Notes under the pieces: generated by a model
The model's database searches: none
What the model saw: the letters and a program-made list of their open reading frames with translations, nothing else
What the model was told of the DNA's origin: nothing
Position numbers and translations under genes: made by a program
Part shown: one piece after another, positions 7,885 to 17,830 of the stretch
Position numbering within the stretch: position 1 is the first letter of the stretch
Layout: each line of letters opens with the position of its first letter
From: JBKQVT01 sp963727245
GTDB lineage: Bacteria > Planctomycetota > Planctomycetia > Pirellulales > Thermoguttaceae
NCBI GenBank assembly: GCA_963727245.1
Contig: CAVSFO010000001.1
Span: forward strand, 868,001 to 932,000
Direction: 5' to 3'
Length of the DNA: 64,000 nt

Positions 7885-9093
7885 ATGAAGACTTCGAAGA
7901 ACAAACTGATTGCGGTTTTGGTTTCCGTCGCGAGCCTGTTCGTTACGAGCATCGCGATGGCTGGTGGGAAAAATGGCAGTGGCGGCGGCAGCCGGGCCAA
8001 CACACCGACGCAGGGACAATCTCAGAAATCGCAGTCCCAGCAGTCTCAGCAGTCGCAGTCGAAGCACCTCGACACGCAGCCAACGAATCAGAACTCCCAA
8101 TCGCAGAATTGGAAAACCGGCAACTGCGGGCAATACCGCATCTTCCATATGGATTCGACGAACAGCGGAATCAATACGACACCGGCCCAGGGATTATTCC
8201 CGGGCGGGACAACAGGAACTAGCCCCACCGGTCCCACCACGGTTTTGAGGGGCGGAATCAATACGACACCGGCCCAGGGATTATTCCCGGGCGGGACAAC
8301 AGGAACTAGCCCCACCGGTCCCACGAAGATTGGTGAGATCGGCGGAATCAATACGGCACCGGCACAAGGATTATTCCCGGGCGGGACAACAGGAACTAGC
8401 CCCGCCGGTCCCACGAAGATTGGTGAGATCGGCGGAATCAATAGGGCACCGGCACAAGGATTATTCCCGGGCGGGACAACAGGAACTAATCCCACTGGTC
8501 CCACGAAGATTGGTGAGATCGGCGGAATCAATACGAAACCGGCACAAGGATTATTCGGGGGTGGCGCGGGGACCGGCGGGGCAGGGACCGGTGGAACGGG
8601 GACCGGCGGAACGGGGACCGGTGGCACGGGGACCGGCGGCGCGGGGACCGGTGGAACGGGCACGGGCGGAACGGGCACGGGGATGCCGGGGCACCCGCAC
8701 CCGGGCGGAGGCTATGCCGGCTCGAACGGCGGTACGTACACCGCATATCGAGTCGACGCCGACGCAGAGCCGGCTCTGCCGGCCAACGCGGCGCCGCCGG
8801 TGCTCGTGAGGATCATGAACCCGGCCGCTACCAATCTCCCGATCAGTTTCGTGATCAATGGCGAAGTCGTGCGATTGCAGGCGGGCGAAGCCGGCGAGTT
8901 CCGCATCGATGGAAGCGGATTGGTGAAGTTCGATCGCGGCGGCACATTCGGCGAGAGCAGCTACACGTTGAAGCCAGGCGATTATCGCTTCGAGCCGACC
9001 GCGAAGGGCTGGGAACTCTACGTAGAGAGCGCCGCTGCCGCACAGACGGGCGGACTGCCGCGCAACGCTTTGCCCGGCGAAGGGTCGAAATAA
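7885..9093 (+). CDS. Secreted repeat protein of unknown function
   Basis: A 402-residue protein with a clear signal peptide (MKTSKNKLIAVLVSVASLF, cleavage after AMA near residue 26). A Ser/Gln-rich stretch (SQKSQSQQSQQSQ) follows. Then come five near-identical units of 28-34 residues with the core INTTPAQGLFPGGTTGTSP ending TGPTKIGEIGG (bases ~8166-8560), and a (GTGGT)n tract (8560-8690). The C-terminal ~130 residues look like a compact domain (for example VLVRIMNPAATNLPISFVI, and later YTLKPGDYRFEPT) with no family I recognise. I start at ATG 7885 because AAAGGAGA precedes it by six bases. Neighbours are surface-type PEP-CTERM genes on the opposite strand, so a cell-envelope role is plausible but not shown. 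Confidence 0.8.
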   Translation: MKTSKNKLIAVLVSVASLFVTSIAMAGGKNGSGGGSRANTPTQGQSQKSQSQQSQQSQSKHLDTQPTNQNSQSQNWKTGNCGQYRIFHMDSTNSGINTTPAQGLFPGGTTGTSPTGPTTVLRGGINTTPAQGLFPGGTTGTSPTGPTKIGEIGGINTAPAQGLFPGGTTGTSPAGPTKIGEIGGINRAPAQGLFPGGTTGTNPTGPTKIGEIGGINTKPAQGLFGGGAGTGGAGTGGTGTGGTGTGGTGTGGAGTGGTGTGGTGTGMPGHPHPGGGYAGSNGGTYTAYRVDADAEPALPANAAPPVLVRIMNPAATNLPISFVINGEVVRLQAGEAGEFRIDGSGLVKFDRGGTFGESSYTLKPGDYRFEPTAKGWELYVESAAAAQTGGLPRNALPGEGSK

Positions 9094-9221
9094 TTCGATT
9101 GAGTTCGAACGTCGATTGGTTCCGGCGTTGACTGCCGGGTGGCGGGGGTTACCGCGGCCCGCAAGGCTGGCGATTTATTGGCGATTGCCCTGCGGAGAAC
9201 GCTCGTTCTTTGGACGCGGCA

Positions 9222-12200
9222 CTATTTCCGCTGCCGCCGCCACCGGTGGCCGAGCAGCCCGACGACCGCGACGCCCAGCAGGATGAAGGTGGAGGGCTCG
9301 GGCACCACCGTGAGGTCGATGAAGCCCGGATCGATGGTCGTGGACAATGAGTAAAGCTTGCCCGCCGGGGCCGTGGGAAGCTCGAAGTAGCTAAGCGTGG
9401 GCGTGCCGAAGTTGCCGCCGATCAGCCGGTAACCACCCTCAGCCGTCGGATCAACGCTGAAGGTGATCGCAGTGTCCGGCGCGAGGGTGAGCCCACCCGT
9501 GATCGTCAGCAGGTCGGCGTTGCTGCCGGGGGTGGTCAAGTCGAAGTTGAGCGTGGTCAGATTCGAGGCGGTAGTCAAGCTGCCGATGGTCAACTGTCCG
9601 ATGGACCCGATGCCGCCGGGGGCGATTTCCGAAGCGACGGAACCGATCTGCACGCTGCCGGAGATCGAGCCGCCGCCGCTGCCGCTAGCCAGGGTGCCGC
9701 CGCTCAAGGTAACGATACCGTTGCCGGTGGCCGAGCCGTTGACGCCATTGGCGGCCACCAGCGTGCCGTCGTCGACGCTCGTGCCGCCGCTATAGAGGTT
9801 GGAACCGGCGAGGATCAGCACTCCGGCGGCTGTCTTGGTCAGACCGCCATTGCCGCTGATCGTGCCGGTGAAGCTCTGGGCGTTGGGATTGGCAAACGTC
9901 AGTCGGGCGTTGTTGGTGATATTGCCGGCCATGCAGCCGTTGTTGCTAACTCCATCGCCTAGTTGCAGCGTACCGGCGGTGATCGCGGTGCCGCCGCTGT
10001 AGGTGTTGCTGCCGATGAGGGTTGTCGTGCCGGTGCCCGCCTTCGTCAAGCTGCCGCTACCGCTGACGGCCGGCGCGAAGGTAACGCTGTCCGACCGATT
10101 GAAGATCAAAACGCCGTTGTCGGTGACGCCGCTGGTGCTGCCGATCGATCCCACGGTGCCGCCGCTTCCCAACTGCAGGGTGCCGGCGCTGATCGTGGTG
10201 GGTCCGGTATAGGTATTGCTGCCGGTGAGGACCACGGCGCCGGGCCCGCTCACGTTCAGGCTCGTGGCGCCCGTCATTGCAGGGGTAAAGGTGAGCGTTC
10301 CCCCCCCGCCGCCCAGATTGTAAGTGGTGCCGCTGGGCGTAAGTATGCCGCTGTAGGTGACGTTGCCAATGGCGCCCAAGCTGAGGCCGGCGTAGCTGCC
10401 CATGCTGATCGTCTCGGAGTCGCTGGTGGCAACCGGAGCCAAGGCGCCGGCGGAGGCGGGGGCGATCTTACCGCTATTGAGCCAGCCGTTAATGGTGCTG
10501 TAGGTCCCGGTCTGGGCCAGGGCCACGGTGGCGCCGCTCTGGATGGCGACGTTCCCGCTGCCGGAGGGAACCGTAGCATTCCCATTGAACTGGAGGATGC
10601 CGCTGGCCACGGTGGTGCCGCCGGTGTAGCTGTTGCTGCCGGTGAGGACCACGAATCCCGGTCCGCTGACGTCGAGGCTCCTGGCGCCCGTCATTGCACG
10701 GGTGAACGTGAGCGTCCCCCCGCCTCCGCCCAGATTGTAGGTGCTACCGCTGGGCGTGAGGGTGCCGCTGTAGGTAGCGCCGCCGGTGGCGCCCAGGCTG
10801 AGGCTGGCGTAGCCGCTCATGTTGATCGTCTCAGAATCGTTGCCAATCAGCGCCAAGGCGCCCGCGGAGGCCGAGGCGATCTTGCCGCTATTGAGCCAGC
10901 CGGTAACGGTGCTGTAGGTCCCGGCCTGGGCCAGGGCCACGGCGGCGCCGCTCTGGATGGTGACGTTCCCGCTGCCGGAGGGAGCCGCGGCATTTCCGTT
11001 GAATTGGAGGATGCCGCCGGCCACGGTGGTGCCGCCGGTGTAGCTGTTGGAGCCGGCCAGCACGAGCGTGCCGCTATCGGTCTTGGTGAGGCCGCCGGGC
11101 CCGGAAAGCGAGCCCGAGAGCGTCACGGTATAGCCGGCGGTATCGACCGTTGCGTTGCCGCCGCTGCCGGTAAGCGTCATCGGCAGATAGGTCAGGAACG
11201 TTCCACCGGCCTGGAGAGTTCCGCCGCCGAAGTTGAACGCCGCGGTCCCAGGCCCCTCGCTCAAGAACGGGGTGATTAGTGTTCCGCCGTTGAGGTTGTA
11301 GGTTCCGCTGCTGCCAGAGGCGTAAGCGAGAATGAGGCTGCTGGTCGAATTGGTGCCGCCGGACTGCGTGAAGTTTCCCACGCCGGAGTAGCCCACGTAG
11401 TCCATTGATGCGATCAACTGCCCGGAACCGCTAAGGTTGTAGGTTCCGCTGCTGCCGGCGTTGTTGCCGAGGTAGAGATAGGAGAAGAGCCCGTTGGTGC
11501 CGCCGGACTGCGTGAAGTTCCCCGTGCCGGAGTAGCCGACGTACACAACTCCGCTCAACTGTCCCGTCCCGCTGAGGCTGTAGGTTCCGCTGCTGCCGGA
11601 GGCGTAACCAAGGTAGACGCCGAGGAAAGTGTTATTGGTTCCGCCGGATTGTGTGAAGGTGCCCGTGCCGGAGTTGCCCACGTATTCACTCATTCCGAAC
11701 AACTGCCCGGAACCGCTAAGGTTGTAGGTCCCGCTGCTGCCGGCGTTGTTGCCGAGGTAGAGATAGGTGAAGTAGATGCCGTTGGTGCCGCCGGACTGCG
11801 TGAAGACGCCCGTGCCGGAGTAGCCCACGTATTCAGCGTTCACCCGGAATAACTGCCCCGGACCGATGAGGTTGTAGGTCCCGCTGTCGCCGGCGTTGAA
11901 ACCGAGATAGAGATTGCCGGAGAAGGCATTGGTGCCGCCGGATTGGGTGAACACTCCGCTGCCGTCATTGCCAACATATTGGGTGTTCACGGCAAGCGAT
12001 CCGCCGCTGAGGCCGGAGGCAGGATCGTTTACGGTCAGGGTCCCGGTCCCCAAGGCGACGGCGCCGGTGCCGGAGAGCATCAGTCCGTTGTTGAGGTTGA
12101 TGAAGCCGCCTGCGGTCGCGGTAATGGTTCCTTGGCAGTTGACCGGATCATTGATCGAGCCCCAGCCACCAAAACCCTGTCCTGCCGGCACGGCGAGCGG

Positions 12201-14487
12201 GGTTCCCGCCGTATGCGGGGCCAAACCCAAGGAAGTGCAATTAGCAAAGGCGGTCGATGGATCGAATCCCGCGGGCACGATCAGCAGCGAGTTGGCATCC
12301 ATGCTCACCGAGGTCGCCCCGAGGTTCTGCCACGTGCCCGTGGTGAGGTCGAGGATGCAACTGGCGCCGCTCAGTACCCCCGGGGCATTGCCGCCGTCGA
12401 AGATTCCAGAGTTGAATACGCCGCCGTTGATTTGGAGCACACCGCCGCCCAGTTGACACCGGCTGCCGTTGGCAATAGAGAGGCACGCGACCGAGTTTGT
12501 GCCGCCGGTCTGCGTGAACAGTCCTGTTGCAGCAGCGCCGATATTCTCGCCGTAGGCGGAAATTGATCCGCCGCTGATGCCGGAGGAGGTGTCGTTGATG
12601 GTCAGGGTTCCGGTGCCCAAGGTGACAGCGCCGGCGCCGGAGAGCACGAGTCCGTTGTTAAGATTGAGGAAGCTGCCCGAGACGGCGGCGATCGTTCCCT
12701 GGCAACTCACCGGATCGTTGATCGAGCCCCACCAGGTGTAGCTCGCCCCCGCCGGCACGTTGAGCGTGCTCCCCGCCGTATGGGTGATCCCCGAGGGACT
12801 GTAAGTGCCGAAGCCTGTGGATGGGTTGAACCCGGAGGGCACGATCAGCAGTCGCGTTTGCGCCCATGCTCACGGACAGGGATGCAAGGTTCTGCCACGT
12901 GCCGGCGGTGAGATCGACCAGGCCATTGGCGCTCAGCGTGCCGGGACCGTTGCTGGCGTCGAAGACCCCTGCGTTGATAATGCCGCCGTTGATCTGGAGT
13001 GTGCCGCCACTGAGCTGATAGCGGCCGCTGCTGCCGATGGAGAGACACCTGACCGAGTTTGTGCCGCCGGTCTGCTGGAAAAGCGCCGTGGCGGACGAGC
13101 TGTAACCGACGTATTCGTTTGGGGCCGACAACAGGCCGGAACCGCTGAGGCTGTAGGTCCCGCTGCTGCCGGCGCTGTAGCCGAGGTAAAGAGCGCCGGG
13201 GATGGTGTTGGTGCCGCCGGACTGCGTGAAGTTCCCCGTGCCGGAGTAAGCCACGTACTCAATCGGTATGGAAAGCAGGCCGGAGCCGCTGAGGCGATAG
13301 GTACCACGGCCGCGGGCGGTGTAGCCGAGGTAGAGACCGTTGGAGGAGGTCGTGTTGGTGCCGCCGGACTGCGTGAAATTTCCCACGCCCTGCCCCCCGA
13401 CATATTCCCAGCCGAATTCCGTTCCGGTTACTGATAACTGGCCGCCGCTGAGGTTGTAGGTCCCGCTGCCGCCGGGGGAGACGCCGAGTTCGAGACCGTC
13501 AGAGAGGGCGTTGGTCCCGCCGGACTGCGTGAAGTTCCCAGTGCCGGAGGAGCCCACATACTCCCCGGCCTGTGCGGTCAGCAGGCCGGAACTGCTCAGG
13601 CTGTAGGTCCCGCTGCTGCCGGCGTTGGGGCCGAGTTGAAGCTGGCCGGAGACGTTGGTCCCGCCGGATTGGGTGAAGTTCCCCGTGCCGGAGGAGCCGA
13701 CGGTGACTTCCTCTGCGGACAACAGGCCGGAACCGCTGAGGCTGTAGGTTCCGTTGCTCCCGGCGTTGTTGCCGACGTAGAGGTAGCTGCTGAGGGTGTT
13801 GGTGCCGCCGGATTGGGTGAAACTCCCCGTGCCGGACCAGCCTACGTATTCCGTGTTTGCGGACAACAGTCCGGAACCGCTCAGGCTGTAGGTCCCGCTG
13901 CTGCCGGCGTTGCCGCCCAGGCAAAGCTCGGTCGACGCGAAAAAGTTCATGGTGTTCGTCCCGCCGGTTTGCGTGAACGTCCCCGTTCCGGAGTAGCCCA
14001 CGTACTCACCATCCAGCGTGGATAACTGCCCCGTGCCGCTAAGGCTATAGGTCCCGTTGCCGCCGGAGTTGTAGCCGACGTAGAGATAGCCGCCGGTGTT
14101 CGTGCCGCCGGACTGTGCGAAGTTTCCCGTGCCGGAGTAGCCGAGATAGTCGCTGCCACTGACTCCGAGGCTGCCGCCGGTCATTTGAACAGATCCGCTC
14201 CCCGCGCTGTTGCCAAGCGAAAGCGTACTACAGACATCCCCGGTGGTGGTGATGGTTGCCGTCCCGCCGTTGAAGATTTCGGCGTTGCTGGTGGAGGTCG
14301 GCACGGCGTTGCCGCTCCAGTTCGTCGGTATCGACCAGTCGCCGGTCGTCGTCAACGTCCAGGTGACGTTGGCCCGGGCCGGCGGCGAAGACAAGAGCAG
14401 AATCGCCGCCGCGGCAAGGCCCAAGAGCCCCGCGCCCGACGATTGTCGGGCGCAGCGAGACAGGCTCACGCAGGTGAACGCACGCAT
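9222..14487 (-). CDS. Large PEP-CTERM autotransporter-type strand-repeat protein (one frameshift)
   Basis: About 1755 residues once a single inserted base near 12852 is removed. The N-terminal signal region ends LLSSPPARA (residues ~30-40). The first half has 14 units centred on FTQSGGTN, each followed by LYLGxNAGSSGTYSLSGSG. The second half has autotransporter-associated beta-strand repeats of the type GGLTKTDSGTLVLAGSNSYT. The C-terminus is VVPEPSTFILLGVAVVGLLG then HRWRRQRK, a PEP-CTERM signal for exosortase-type sorting. The frameshift is clear by internal comparison: the segment SVSMDANSLLIVPAGFDPST occurs intact later, while the first copy reads SVSMGANA and then leaves frame at an extra base. 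No exosortase gene is in the window. It shares promoter and leader with the gene at 24064. Confidence 0.85.
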
Positions 14488-14504
14488 CGGGTTTTCTCCT
14501 AACT

Positions 14505-14700
14505 GAACGTCAACGGCCTCATCTCATGCGGCTCGGGCGTCGGGGGAAAAATCTCCGCCACGCAGCAGCGGGGGAGATTGGCTCCAGCAGCCGGGCCAAG
14601 GTCAAGATGAGAGCGCGCCGAAAAGCCCTGCGGGCGTCGTCCGCCCGCCGCGCTCCCTGTTACGGAACCAAACGCTGCCTCCGGGCGAGAATGCCCGTGG
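14505..14700 (-). promoter_or_regulatory. Conserved structured 5' leader (copy 1), candidate regulatory RNA
   Basis: A ~196-nt block upstream of the 14487 gene that matches 23762-23956 along its whole length. Shared hairpins, in transcript order: GGGC-loop-GCCC (14683-14696), whose inner bases differ while pairing is kept; CGGA...TCCG; GCGGGCG-loop-CGCCCGC (14630-14648), with a variable loop and conserved stem; GGCT-loop-AGCC; and a terminator-like stem (next entry). The strictly conserved single-stranded segments include GGAGGCAGCGTTTGG. A ribosome site (AGGAGA) follows just outside the block. It could be a riboswitch-like or protein-binding leader; no Rfam family is claimed. Confidence 0.65.
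14546..14579 (-). terminator. Terminator-like stem with T-tract inside the leader (copy 1)
   Basis: In transcript sense AATCTCC pairs with GGAGATT and CCGC pairs with GTGG around a 6-base loop. A run of T follows immediately. It lies ~60 bases before the start codon, the position expected of an attenuator. Confidence 0.5.
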
Positions 14701-14727
14701 TTTCCAAGGGATAGTAGATACCCCCCT

Positions 14728-14756
14728 AACTTAGCAGTTCGCTACCGCGCCGTCAA
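14728..14756 (-). promoter_or_regulatory. Predicted promoter of the 14487 PEP-CTERM gene
   Basis: TTGACG (14751-14756), a 17-base spacer ending in TGC, and TAAGTT (14728-14733). The same arrangement, TTGACA-17-TAGACT with the TGC extended -10, precedes the second leader copy at 23706-23734. The predicted start near 14721 places the whole conserved block in the transcript. Confidence 0.6.
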
Positions 14757-15000
14757 GCATTTCGCGCAACCGAGGTTTGCAAAAGCCAACAGCGAGATCT
14801 TGCTCCGGCCGGGCGGACGTCAGCGCGCACGACTTGCAGAGATTCAACCGCAGCGGGAATGAAAGGGGAAGGTCAGGGGATGATCCAAGGAAGGATTGGC
14901 AAGAATTCCCAAGGTGTGGTTCCCGCGCTGCGCAGCCCGTCCAGATGAGAAAGCCAAGCAGGCCGAGCAACAGAAGTCGACATTTGCCAGTGGCGGTCAT
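14731..15000 (-). CDS. Possible small lipoprotein, uncertain
   Basis: An 89-residue open frame starting MTATGKCRLLLLGLLGFLIW followed by a lipobox-like TGC (Cys ~22). The hydrophobic start plus Cys is typical of small planctomycete lipoproteins. Against it: no clear ribosome site, no recognisable domain, and its stop codon lies within the predicted -10 box of the PEP-CTERM promoter. Treat as tentative. Confidence 0.3.
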   Translation of the reverse strand: MTATGKCRLLLLGLLGFLIWTGCAAREPHLGNSCQSFLGSSPDLPLSFPLRLNLCKSCALTSARPEQDLAVGFCKPRLREMLDGAVANC

Positions 15001-15160
15001 GGTGGTGAATTCACATTGGAACAATCGGGTCATGGTCCATGGCACCGCCCGTTGAAACGTGCACGCAGACGTTCTCGACGCAAGACACGATTCCAAAACC
15101 GGGGCGTTGCGGGTATCATGCCGGCATCGGGCTGGTTTCTATTGCGGAAAGTCGGAAATT

Positions 15161-15244
15161 TGTAGGGTGGGTCGAGCGCAGCGAGCCCCACCATTAGTTT
15201 AACGCGGATTTCGGTGGGGCTCGCTGCGCTCGACCCACCCTACA
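15161..15244. repeat. Dispersed hairpin repeat (family A), complete copy
   Basis: Two perfectly complementary 32-base arms (beginning TGTAGGGTGGGTCGAGCG) around a 20-base spacer. Related copies: 19986-20069, 41958-42039, and single arms at 5159 and 37994. It lies 58 bases before the methyltransferase start. Confidence 0.9.
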
Positions 15245-15302
15245 AATTCTTCCGCAACGGAAGTGAATTGGGACGCGCGGGCGGCATACCGAGGAGGAGT
15301 TG

Positions 15303-16031
15303 ATGGAATCGAAGGCCCACGTTTGGCAATCCGAAGAACTGGCTAAGCTGTTCCTGGAGGACGTTCGCGGGGCACTCCCCCTGGCCACCGAGCAGATCGA
15401 CGTGCTGCTGCGCGTGGCTGGCGCCATGCTGCCCGGCGTCGAGCGGCTGCTGGACCTGGGCTGCGGCGACGGCATCCTGGGCCGGGCGGTGCTCAAGGCG
15501 TATCCCGGCGCAGCGGCCGTCTTTGTCGATTTCTCCCAGCCGATGATGGACGCCGCCCGCAAGGCGGCGGCCGCCGAAGGATGCCGGGCCGTGTTCCTGC
15601 TCGAAGATTTCGGCCTCAAGTCCTGGGCGGACGCGGTGCGAGGCCACGGCCCCTTCGACCTGATCGTATCCGGCTTGGCGATTCACCACCAAGGGGACGA
15701 TCGAAAACGGGAAATCTACCAGGAAGTCTTCAACCTGCTGCGGCCCGGCGGGCTGTTCCTCAATTTGGAGCACGTCGCCTCGGCGGCGGCCGCCCACGAG
15801 GCATTCGACGGCCTGTTGGTCGATTCGCTCTGGTCGTACCATCAGCGGCGCGGCGGCGCCAAGACCCGCCAGGAGGTGGCCCGGGAATATTACTTTCGCC
15901 GCGACAAGGAGGCGAACATCCTGGCCCCGCTGGATGTGCAATGCCGCTGGCTGAAAGAAATCGGGTTTGTGGACGTGGACTGCTTTTTCAAGCTCTTCGA
16001 GGTGGCGTTGTTCGGCGGCAAGAGGCCGTAG
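15303..16031 (+). CDS. Class I SAM-dependent methyltransferase
   Basis: A 242-residue protein. The SAM-binding motif I is LLDLGCGDGILGRAV near residue 53, followed by the acidic end of strand 2 (AVFVDFSQPMMDAAR) and motif IV (FDLIVSGLAIHHQ), with a post-motif LLRPGGLFLNLEHV. The pattern fits small-molecule methyltransferases of the UbiE/trans-aconitate type; the substrate is unknown. GAGGAGGAG at 15291-15299 sets the ATG at 15303 (a TTG immediately before it is possible). The AmmeMemoRadiSam-type cluster starts 139 bases downstream on the same strand, so it may belong with it, but that is only proximity. Confidence 0.85.
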   Translation: MESKAHVWQSEELAKLFLEDVRGALPLATEQIDVLLRVAGAMLPGVERLLDLGCGDGILGRAVLKAYPGAAAVFVDFSQPMMDAARKAAAAEGCRAVFLLEDFGLKSWADAVRGHGPFDLIVSGLAIHHQGDDRKREIYQEVFNLLRPGGLFLNLEHVASAAAAHEAFDGLLVDSLWSYHQRRGGAKTRQEVAREYYFRRDKEANILAPLDVQCRWLKEIGFVDVDCFFKLFEVALFGGKRP

Positions 16032-16170
16032 GCCGGAATGAATAGTTCCCCTCTCCCTCCGGGAGATGGGGGTCTTGGACCGGCAGTTGGCAAGATTTCG
16101 GTTACAATAGATTCTTGGCTTCAGCAAAGCCTTCGCAGCGGGTCGCTTCTCTTTTCTAGGAGGGCCGAAC

Positions 16171-17830
16171 ATGAAATTCCGTGTCTCGACCACGGTTGTC
16201 TTGGCGATGGTTCTCGGACTGGCCGGTTGCGGGCGGCGCCAGCCGCCGCCAGCGACGCCCTTGCAGTCCTCGCCGCCGGCAGCAACCCGCGCCGCAGTGC
16301 CGCCTTCGGCTGCCGCGCCGAAGCGGGTCATTGGTCCGGCGGTCGCCGGCATGTTCTATCCGCGCAGTGAAGAGGATCTCACCGCCATGGTCGACAAGCT
16401 GCTGGCCGAGGCGAAGCCGCAGCGAATCGAGCATCTCCCGCGGCCTGGTGTGTCCTCATGCCGGCTATCCCTTCTCCGGCAAGACGGCGGCCATCGGACT
16501 GAAGCAAGCGGCGGGCCGGGGCTTTCGCAGCGTGATTATCCTCGGGCCCAGTCATTACGCCCTTTTCGAGGGTGCAGCCCTGCCGGCGGCCGACGCCATG
16601 GACACGCCCTTGGGCCTGGTCCGCCTCTCCCCAATGGTCGCCGAACTGGCCAAGAAGAAACCCTTCGCGGTCAATCCGCCCTGCCGGGTCCAGCGGCCCG
16701 AGTGGTGGTCGCAATCGCCGCAGCGGGAGTTGCCGGCGTTCGGCGAGGATACGCCGTTTAGCTGGGAACATTCCGTCGAAGTCGAATTGCCCTTCCTGCA
16801 ACGCGTGTTGGGCGATTTCCGCGTGACGCCCGTGGTGCTGGGGCAGGTGGATCCCGAAGCAGTCGGCGAGGCCCTGCTGCCGCTGCTGGACGACGAAACC
16901 TTGCTGGTGGCAAGCTCCGACCTGACCCACTTCCTGACCGACGACCGGGCCCGCGCGATCGACGCCGTCACGACCAGGATCATCTGCTCGCTCAGCGCCA
17001 AAGGGCTGCAGGCGGAAGATCGAGAGGCACAGGCGTCGGCCGGATCGTCGGTGGCCTGCGGGAAACTTCCCATCCTGGCCCTGATGCACGTCGCCCGGGC
17101 CAAGGGCTGGAAGGCCAGGCTCCTGGACTACAGCAACAGCAGCGACAGCACGGGCGACAAGTCCCGCGTGGTCGGCTACTCGGCCATTGCCTTTTACGGG
17201 CCCGCGGCAGCCGACGCCGCCGGCGGCAAGGCCGAGGCGTCTGCCGTGGCGAGGCCCGACGAGTTTTCCGCCCCGCAGCGCAACGTGCTGCTGGAATTGG
17301 CGCGGAAGTCGGCCGCTGCGGCCGCGGCCGCCGAGACGCCGCCGAGCTTGCCCGCCGGATTGGCCGCGGGGAAACTGGCGGAGGTGCGGGCGGTTTTTGT
17401 CACGCTCACCAAGAACGGCGAGCTGCGCGGCTGCATCGGCACCATCCTTCCGCGCGAGCCGCTCGACCAGGCGGTCATCCACGCCGCCCGCAGCGCGGCG
17501 GTCGAAGACCCGCGCTTCCCGGCCGTGCGGCCCGCCGAGTTGAAGGACATCAAGATCGAGATCAGCGTGCTCACCGTGCCGCGGCGGCTGGAGTGCAAGT
17601 CGGCCGGCGAGGTGCTCTCGGCGTTGCGTCCCGGCATCGACGGCGTGGTGCTGAGCGTGGACGGTAGCCAGTCCACCTTTCTGCCCCAGGTGTGGGAGCA
17701 ACTGCCCGACAAGGAAGACTTTCTCGATCATCTTGCCCGCAAGGCCGGGCTGCCGGCGTCAGCCTGGAAGAGCGACCAGGCCGTCTTCGAGGTCTACCAG
17801 GTCGAGGCGTTCAAGGAGTCGCCGCCGTGA
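16171..17830 (+). CDS. AmmeMemoRadiSam system proteins B and A fused (Memo-AMMECR1 lipoprotein; one frameshift)
   Basis: About 550 residues. AGGAGGG precedes ATG 16171. The N-terminus MKFRVSTTVVLAMVLGLAGC ends in a lipobox with Cys20, so the protein is predicted to be an exported lipoprotein. A Memo domain follows (residues ~50-365) with metal-site-like motifs CPHAGYPFSG, GPSHYALF and SSDLTHF. An AMMECR1 domain comes next (~375-545) with the signature LRGCIGTILPREPLDQAV. One extra C near 16436-16439 breaks the frame between KPQRIEHL and RGLVCPHAGY; the two frames join perfectly across the family motif. The stop overlaps the next gene's GTG start (GTGA), so translation is coupled. Memo and AMMECR1 co-occur with a radical SAM enzyme in many genomes; the reaction is not established. 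Confidence 0.85.

Noticed and set aside
8166..8560. Regular direct repeats that could suggest a CRISPR array
   Set aside because: Units are in frame inside a secreted protein, with no conserved repeat-spacer pattern and no cas genes.
9963..14025. Long plus-strand open frames opposite the strand-repeat PEP-CTERM gene (for example 9963-11279)
   Set aside because: They are antisense mirrors of a repetitive GC-rich coding sequence; their translations are Ala/Gly/Arg-rich repeats with no domain, while the minus strand has signal peptide, strand repeats and PEP-CTERM signal in order.
12842..14487. Treating 12658-14487 and 9222-12842 as two separate genes
   Set aside because: The overlap carries the same sequence in two frames, and an intact internal copy of the segment shows one extra base at ~12852; only the first has a signal peptide and only the second a PEP-CTERM signal.
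14526..14714. Small open frame whose translation resembles one opposite 23582-23935 (shared ALRAS-ARR-YGTKRCLRA)
   Set aside because: The likeness comes from the conserved leader DNA. The frames lie antisense to the leader transcripts and the differences do not favour silent codon positions.
15161..15244. Family A hairpins as CRISPR repeats or tRNA-like structures
   Set aside because: Arms are 32-33 base perfect inverted repeats without spacers of uniform length, and they lack tRNA features.
16087..16108. TACAAT near 16103 as the promoter of the Memo-AMMECR1 gene
   Set aside because: The -10 match is good but no -35 element lies at an acceptable spacing.
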